In this document: piece after piece, positions 5,001-7,367 of the stretch
Numbering within the stretch: the stretch's first letter is position 1
How the letters are laid out: each line of letters opens with the position of its first letter
Origin: an uncultured Bacillota bacterium
GTDB taxonomy: Bacteria > Bacillota > Clostridia > UBA1381
Length of the DNA: 7,367 nt
Assembly: GCA_949297205.1 (NCBI GenBank)
Contig: CASFSH010000117.1
Location: 1-7,367, forward strand
Reading direction: 5' to 3'
Notes under the pieces: model-generated
Database searches by the model: none
Told to the model about the DNA's origin: nothing
The model's input: the letters and a program-made list of their open reading frames with translations, nothing else
Made by a program: the position numbers and the translations under genes

Positions 5001-7132
5001 AGATAATCACATGGTTCCATAACCATAGTCTGAGTCATATAAGCATATAAAGCATTTTCATTATTTGCGGCAATATTGTTATATACTTTATTGCCGCTTC
5101 CTTTTGTAAATATAGCGGCATAAACCACTCCGTCTTTATATGTCCCCAAATTCTCAACTATATTATTTTTTATTGTAAACCTGTCTGCCCCGTCATCAAG
5201 ATATATTCCAAAAGCAAAGGAAAATGGCGAACACACATCATGTATATGATTATAGCAGATAACATTATCATAATCTCCGCCCCAGGAATAAATCGCACCT
5301 CCATCCTGTGAATCCCGCATAAAATCCGAGATTTCGCAAAACATTACCGTATTGTTCTGAGAGTGAGTTGCCTGCCGTGCATTGTCACGAGTTATAAGCA
5401 CTCCTTCAACAGTCTGTCCCTCCAATACTCCGGGACGTGTGGATGAAATACTTATTCCCATTCGCTTGCCGTCTTTTAAAACGCAGTTTTTAACAAGATT
5501 ATATCCCGTTGAAATACCGATTGCAGAGCTTCCTCCGTCAAGTTTACCAACACCGCTGATATATGTATTTAAAATTTCATTGTATTTTCCGTTCATACTA
5601 AATGTTTCGGCTCCGCTTGAATCATTAACAAGCGTAATTCCTGTTTTTCCCACATTTGTTATTTCACAGTCTTCAATTCTGTTTGCAAGTGCATAATCTG
5701 CTATGTAAATTCCGTTTCCGCCAATGTTTTTTATCCTGCATTCAGATACTTCTACATTACGTGTATTCTGTATTTTTATTGCATCTGCATTACGGTCTGT
5801 ATTCTTAATATTAATATTAGAAATTGTTATGTTGCAAACGGGATTTTCACGGCTTGCACCTTGAAAATTTATCAACGTATTTTCTCCCGCATACGTAATA
5901 ATATTATTTTCGACAGGTAAATTTTTAGGATAATAATAAAGATACTGTCCGTCATAGAAAAATTCACCGGGAGAGTCAAGCAATTCTAAAGCACCCTGAA
6001 TAAAAAATCTTGACGTTGCACTCATGTCATATGCCGCATTGAAGGAAAGCGTTATATATCTGTTTTCTGTGTCAATTCCCGTAACCGGTATTGTATCTGC
6101 AGCCCATGCATTCGGGCCTCCGCTCCATACATATGCTTCAAGGCCTGATATATCTGATATATAAGGCAATTGGCAATCATACGAAAAACCGGATTTAGAC
6201 ACTGTACCTTCTCCTGTTGCATGTTCATAATCATCATTTGGGAAACGCGCCTTTATTCCCGGAACATCATTTTCAAAAACCGAATTTATTTTTCTGTTTT
6301 TTCCAATATATGCCCTGTAAATATTTCCGCCCACATTTTCCCATGACGTCACTTTTTCTTCACAGCTCAACACTGCTTCGTCACCTATTCCCTTATATAT
6401 AATACGGTACTGTTCCTTTCCGCTGTCGGAAGCGGAAAATTCCAATTCCTCGTTATATACACCATCACTTATATAAATATAAATATCACCGTTCATTCCC
6501 GATTGTACTATTTTCTTCACATATTCCTTTGCTCTGTTTATTGTTTTAAACGGCCTTAATTCCGAACCGGAGGAAGAGTCACTTCCGTTTGGGGACACAT
6601 ATAATTCAAGCATAATTCCGCTGTCTTTAATTTCAGACATTTTATCATATACAGACCGAACAATGGTTTCATTTATTTCCACACCGTCATACATAACAGC
6701 CATATCTTCGTAAAAACAAAAATCCATGTTTAATATATTACTTATTTTTTCAAAATCTATCATTAAAGAATCGGCTGTGTTTAAAACATTATCCCATACT
6801 TTTTTGCCGTTAACTGTATAATTTGCTTCACCTATATTTATACTTACACAGAAATCCCTGTAAATAATATTTATTTCATTCTTTCCCACACTTACATCAG
6901 CACCCCATAATTCAAGGTCCGACACATTTATAAACATTTTATTTTGTTCGATTTTTGCAGGTGAAGTAAGATATTTATTATAATTTTTAATCAGTGCATT
7001 TTGTTTTGAATCCATAACAACAAAACTGCCGCATAAAAAGTCCTCTGCAGAAATATTTTCTGCATAGGCGATATTTATAAAATGTGAACATATTGTATAT
7101 AAGCATATTATAACACAAAGTACTTTTTTCAT
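2018..7132 (-). CDS. Giant secreted multi-domain beta-helix protein (probable polysaccharide-degrading enzyme)
   Basis: A 1704-residue protein. Residues 1-24 are a signal peptide (MKKVLCVIICLYTICSHF, cleavage near AYA-EN). Residues ~30-155 match a copper amine oxidase-like stalk domain as two half-repeats. At ~177 YVSPNGSDSSSGS with PFKTINRAKEYV opens a right-handed parallel beta-helix running to ~815, with an asparagine ladder (NNIVEN, NNIAANN, NNIMYN). Acidic residues in DGGAIYSWGGD (Asp610) and GIYLDDGAD (Asp646/647) are candidate catalytic sites, as in beta-helix glycosidases and lyases such as GH141-like proteins. Two Ig-like modules follow (~840-1000), then LamG-like module 1 (~1004-1179), SbsA-type Ig-like modules (~1183-1298 and ~1303-1409), LamG-like module 2 (~1418-1587) and a C-terminal beta-sandwich-like segment. 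No LPxTG, SLH or dockerin motif is visible. The start has GAAAGGA 7 bases upstream. Extracellular plant- or host-glycan degradation is likely; the substrate is unknown. Confidence 0.88.
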   Translation of the reverse strand: MKKVLCVIICLYTICSHFINIAYAENISAEDFLCGSFVVMDSKQNALIKNYNKYLTSPAKIEQNKMFINVSDLELWGADVSVGKNEINIIYRDFCVSINIGEANYTVNGKKVWDNVLNTADSLMIDFEKISNILNMDFCFYEDMAVMYDGVEINETIVRSVYDKMSEIKDSGIMLELYVSPNGSDSSSGSELRPFKTINRAKEYVKKIVQSGMNGDIYIYISDGVYNEELEFSASDSGKEQYRIIYKGIGDEAVLSCEEKVTSWENVGGNIYRAYIGKNRKINSVFENDVPGIKARFPNDDYEHATGEGTVSKSGFSYDCQLPYISDISGLEAYVWSGGPNAWAADTIPVTGIDTENRYITLSFNAAYDMSATSRFFIQGALELLDSPGEFFYDGQYLYYYPKNLPVENNIITYAGENTLINFQGASRENPVCNITISNINIKNTDRNADAIKIQNTRNVEVSECRIKNIGGNGIYIADYALANRIEDCEITNVGKTGITLVNDSSGAETFSMNGKYNEILNTYISGVGKLDGGSSAIGISTGYNLVKNCVLKDGKRMGISISSTRPGVLEGQTVEGVLITRDNARQATHSQNNTVMFCEISDFMRDSQDGGAIYSWGGDYDNVICYNHIHDVCSPFSFAFGIYLDDGADRFTIKNNIVENLGTYKDGVVYAAIFTKGSGNKVYNNIAANNENALYAYMTQTMVMEPCDYLEYNNNIMYNSGQGAYLHKAYDTNRMKNVQNNIYYSDEKNYEVSGIETVSDLYDWQNYLDNKYDKYSLIDVNPGFYDEDSYRLKYDSPAGKLGIANIDMGKIGLGENYPFDNEFFRENIFLDTSDERIKGALIDLDSGDKIQCNVYSRSDEGYKRIENNALIEIQDTSVAKYENGEITALKKGKTKVFISVGNCNTSYEILVDDKVCGVVIEADSKLYRGQYSQYNVYAVTEAGRYTKENISVDIMDKNIANITDEERIFAQDTGKTLITASYDNGTQTLITESEIEVVSNILFEENFDDENMWLSNDLRHAMLDDSIYHDGTKSAAITNSTGTLTYNGDINISENCAFEFWFYDDMNDGTALLELSGTDILGNAASVVFGVKINAYNKYYVANQTNNTNVLRTKGWHHIVIDMTVDGKITVYIDGNKTDINNQSFSLRNITALKIINLWYAGGTLWKYNFDSLKVYKGINNVSRHKNGYMNIYFEDGTPAENAQNIGIESGDICIEYTFDMTNEALFELYEKPLDSGSDADYVKTECISWMNNAKKITVSPEILKAGTTYRLYMKNQKTIDGITIADDFIEFSTGGFQQNEYNPIKNVSFDNGAVFPVNGAAEYFGNINIDLSMEMNPDSLKNNIFILCENKRIDCEVVTGNKNAVIKLNWNNISPGKKYNVVIGKNAETIEQNNIARNIITYFYTSNDIKIQQKQFYDSFENGLDNWSGNVKAVRNDMSHSGEYCVEMEKNILEYQGPVPANGVYEFWMYDTNVSVNSCLIMEIRGTDANGNDNNIRFGQKNGYNEYIIANGDNNLITTGIKREVGWHRFTVDLTEHTNVKYYIDGMLVAARQEPVISVKKILFGNYWNYGEYGMCIDDVSIWNDMDADVFEKLSFDDLTVENTDTGDMEYDAGDVVTISIDINNMTKNEQKGVIIFAGFINDKLCDITEIQTFDVERNSILQQNINYVLPENFKNYVYKLFIVDGMENIRPLCEEKNIVFQ
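2372..2881 (-). repeat. LamG-like module copy 2 (residues ~1418-1587)
   Basis: Protein-level duplicate of the module at residues ~1004-1179. Shared landmarks, in order, are EFW-x-YD, G-T-D-x-x-G-N, the FG...Y..AN...N strand, GWH...D-x-T and YIDG. Divergence is high, so it is an old intragenic duplication or recruitment of two family members. Confidence 0.8.
3596..4123 (-). repeat. LamG-like module copy 1 (residues ~1004-1179)
   Basis: First copy of the concanavalin-like module in the giant protein, with EFWFYDD (1060-1066), GTDILGN (1078-1084), GWHHIVIDMT (1116-1125) and VYIDGNK (1132-1138). Such modules usually bind carbohydrate or mediate surface contact. The pair brackets the SbsA-type Ig-like modules. 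Confidence 0.8.
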
Positions 7133-7162
7133 GATTTTTTCCTTTCAAAATAAGAGCTCTCC

Positions 7163-7190
7163 ATAATACGGCAATGTATGCCTGTATTAT
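7163..7190 (-). other. Hairpin in the promoter/leader region of the giant protein gene
   Basis: ATAATAC-GGCA (7163-7173), 5-base loop, TGCC-t-GTATTAT (7179-7190): an 11-bp stem with a single bulged T. It overlaps the candidate -10 of the giant gene (7191-7186), so it could be an operator, a leader structure or incidental. Confidence 0.6.
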
Positions 7191-7215
7191 ACATAACAGG
7201 AAATTGCTTTATTAA
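7186..7215 (-). promoter_or_regulatory. Candidate promoter for the giant secreted protein gene
   Basis: Minus-strand TATAAT (7191-7186) with TG just before it, and TTAATA (7215-7210) 18 bases upstream as a weak -35. Transcription would begin about 45 bases before the start codon. The -10 is perfect; the -35 is 4 of 6. Confidence 0.45.
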
Positions 7216-7238
7216 TACAATTTTGTTATTAATGACTG

Positions 7239-7296
7239 CTGAACAATTATGAAACGCAGCCGCATGGCGGCTTACAAGCGTTTCAGAATTGTTTAG
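7239..7296. repeat. Complex imperfect hairpin (about 25 bp of pairing)
   Basis: Left arm CTGAACAATT-a-TGAAACGC (7239-7257) pairs with GCGTTTCA-g-AATTGTTTAG (7278-7296), with one A/G mismatch and one wobble. Inside is a perfect GC-rich hairpin AGCCGC-ATG-GCGGCT (7258-7272), offset by an unpaired TACAA (7273-7277). It abuts the next hairpin. This may be a structured RNA, a transposon end or MITE part, or a protein-binding site. Confidence 0.75.
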
Positions 7297-7336
7297 GTGC
7301 AAGGGTTTTGTGCATTTTTGCAAAAAACCTTGCACC
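7296..7336. repeat. Second long hairpin directly abutting the first
   Basis: GGTGCAAGG (7296-7304) pairs perfectly with CCTTGCACC (7328-7336). Inside, TTTT/AAAA and TGCA/TGCA extend the stem, interrupted by a mismatch and a bulged G, around a TTTT loop. About 17 bp pair in total. There is no U-tract of terminator type on either side. Confidence 0.75.
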
Positions 7337-7341
7337 GTGAA

Positions 7342-7367
7342 TAAATATTTTGCCCCCAAAATATTTA
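7342..7367. repeat. Perfect palindrome cut by the window edge
   Basis: TAAATATTTTG (7342-7352), loop CCCC (7353-7356), CAAAATATTTA (7357-7367): 11-bp perfect arms ending exactly at the last base, so it may extend further. It is the third hairpin in a row from 7239. Confidence 0.75.

Noticed and set aside
7239..7296. A true integron attC site
   Set aside because: The ends AAC/GTT fit, but the flanking 7-mers do not match RYYYAAC and GTTRRRY, the arms lack the extra-helical base typical of attC, and no integrase or cassette array is visible.
7129..7359. Small minus-strand ORF of 76 residues upstream of the giant gene
   Set aside because: It runs through the three hairpins, has no family resemblance, and its end overlaps the giant gene's start; the frame is best explained by chance.
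1..7367. CRISPR arrays, tRNA or rRNA genes
   Set aside because: No regularly spaced direct repeats were found, and no tRNA or rRNA landmarks were recognised in either strand.

Overview
The window looks like the chromosome of a low-GC anaerobic Firmicute, probably a gut or plant-fibre-associated member of the Clostridia. This rests on the AT-rich composition, strong GGAGG-type ribosome binding sites, cysteine-rich ferredoxin-type proteins, and a very large secreted multi-domain protein starting with a 'copper amine oxidase-like' stalk domain. No species can be named from sequence alone.

Layout, left to right. The first 117 bases are the 3' end of a plus-strand gene whose product ends like a rhodanese domain, possibly the tail of a CoA-disulfide-reductase/rhodanese-type oxidoreductase. 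It converges on a minus-strand two-gene operon: a 67-residue 2[4Fe-4S] ferredoxin and a 195-residue polytopic membrane protein with NapH-like cysteine motifs, translationally coupled by an ATGA overlap. A good intrinsic terminator separates the converging units. Upstream of the operon is a 192-base gap holding an almost perfect 36-base AT-rich palindrome, a possible promoter and a possible 25-codon leader ORF. Next, also on the minus strand, is a Crp/Fnr-family regulator with its own clear promoter.

About 70% of the window (2018-7132, minus) is one 1704-residue secreted protein: signal peptide, stalk domain, right-handed parallel beta-helix of glycoside hydrolase/polysaccharide lyase type, Ig-like modules, and a duplicated LamG-like module with SbsA-type Ig-like modules between the copies. 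It ends in an excellent terminator. Upstream of it, from about 7163 to the window end, is an unusually dense run of hairpins with no convincing gene.

How the genes may work together. The Crp/Fnr regulator, ferredoxin, membrane Fe-S protein and the rhodanese-type tail plausibly form a redox or sulfur-related electron-transfer locus. All membrane-protein cysteines are predicted on the cytoplasmic side, where the ferredoxin could reach them. The giant secreted protein is a separate transcription unit, probably for complex polysaccharide use. The best leads for something undescribed are the hairpin cluster at the right edge and the small redox operon with its palindrome.
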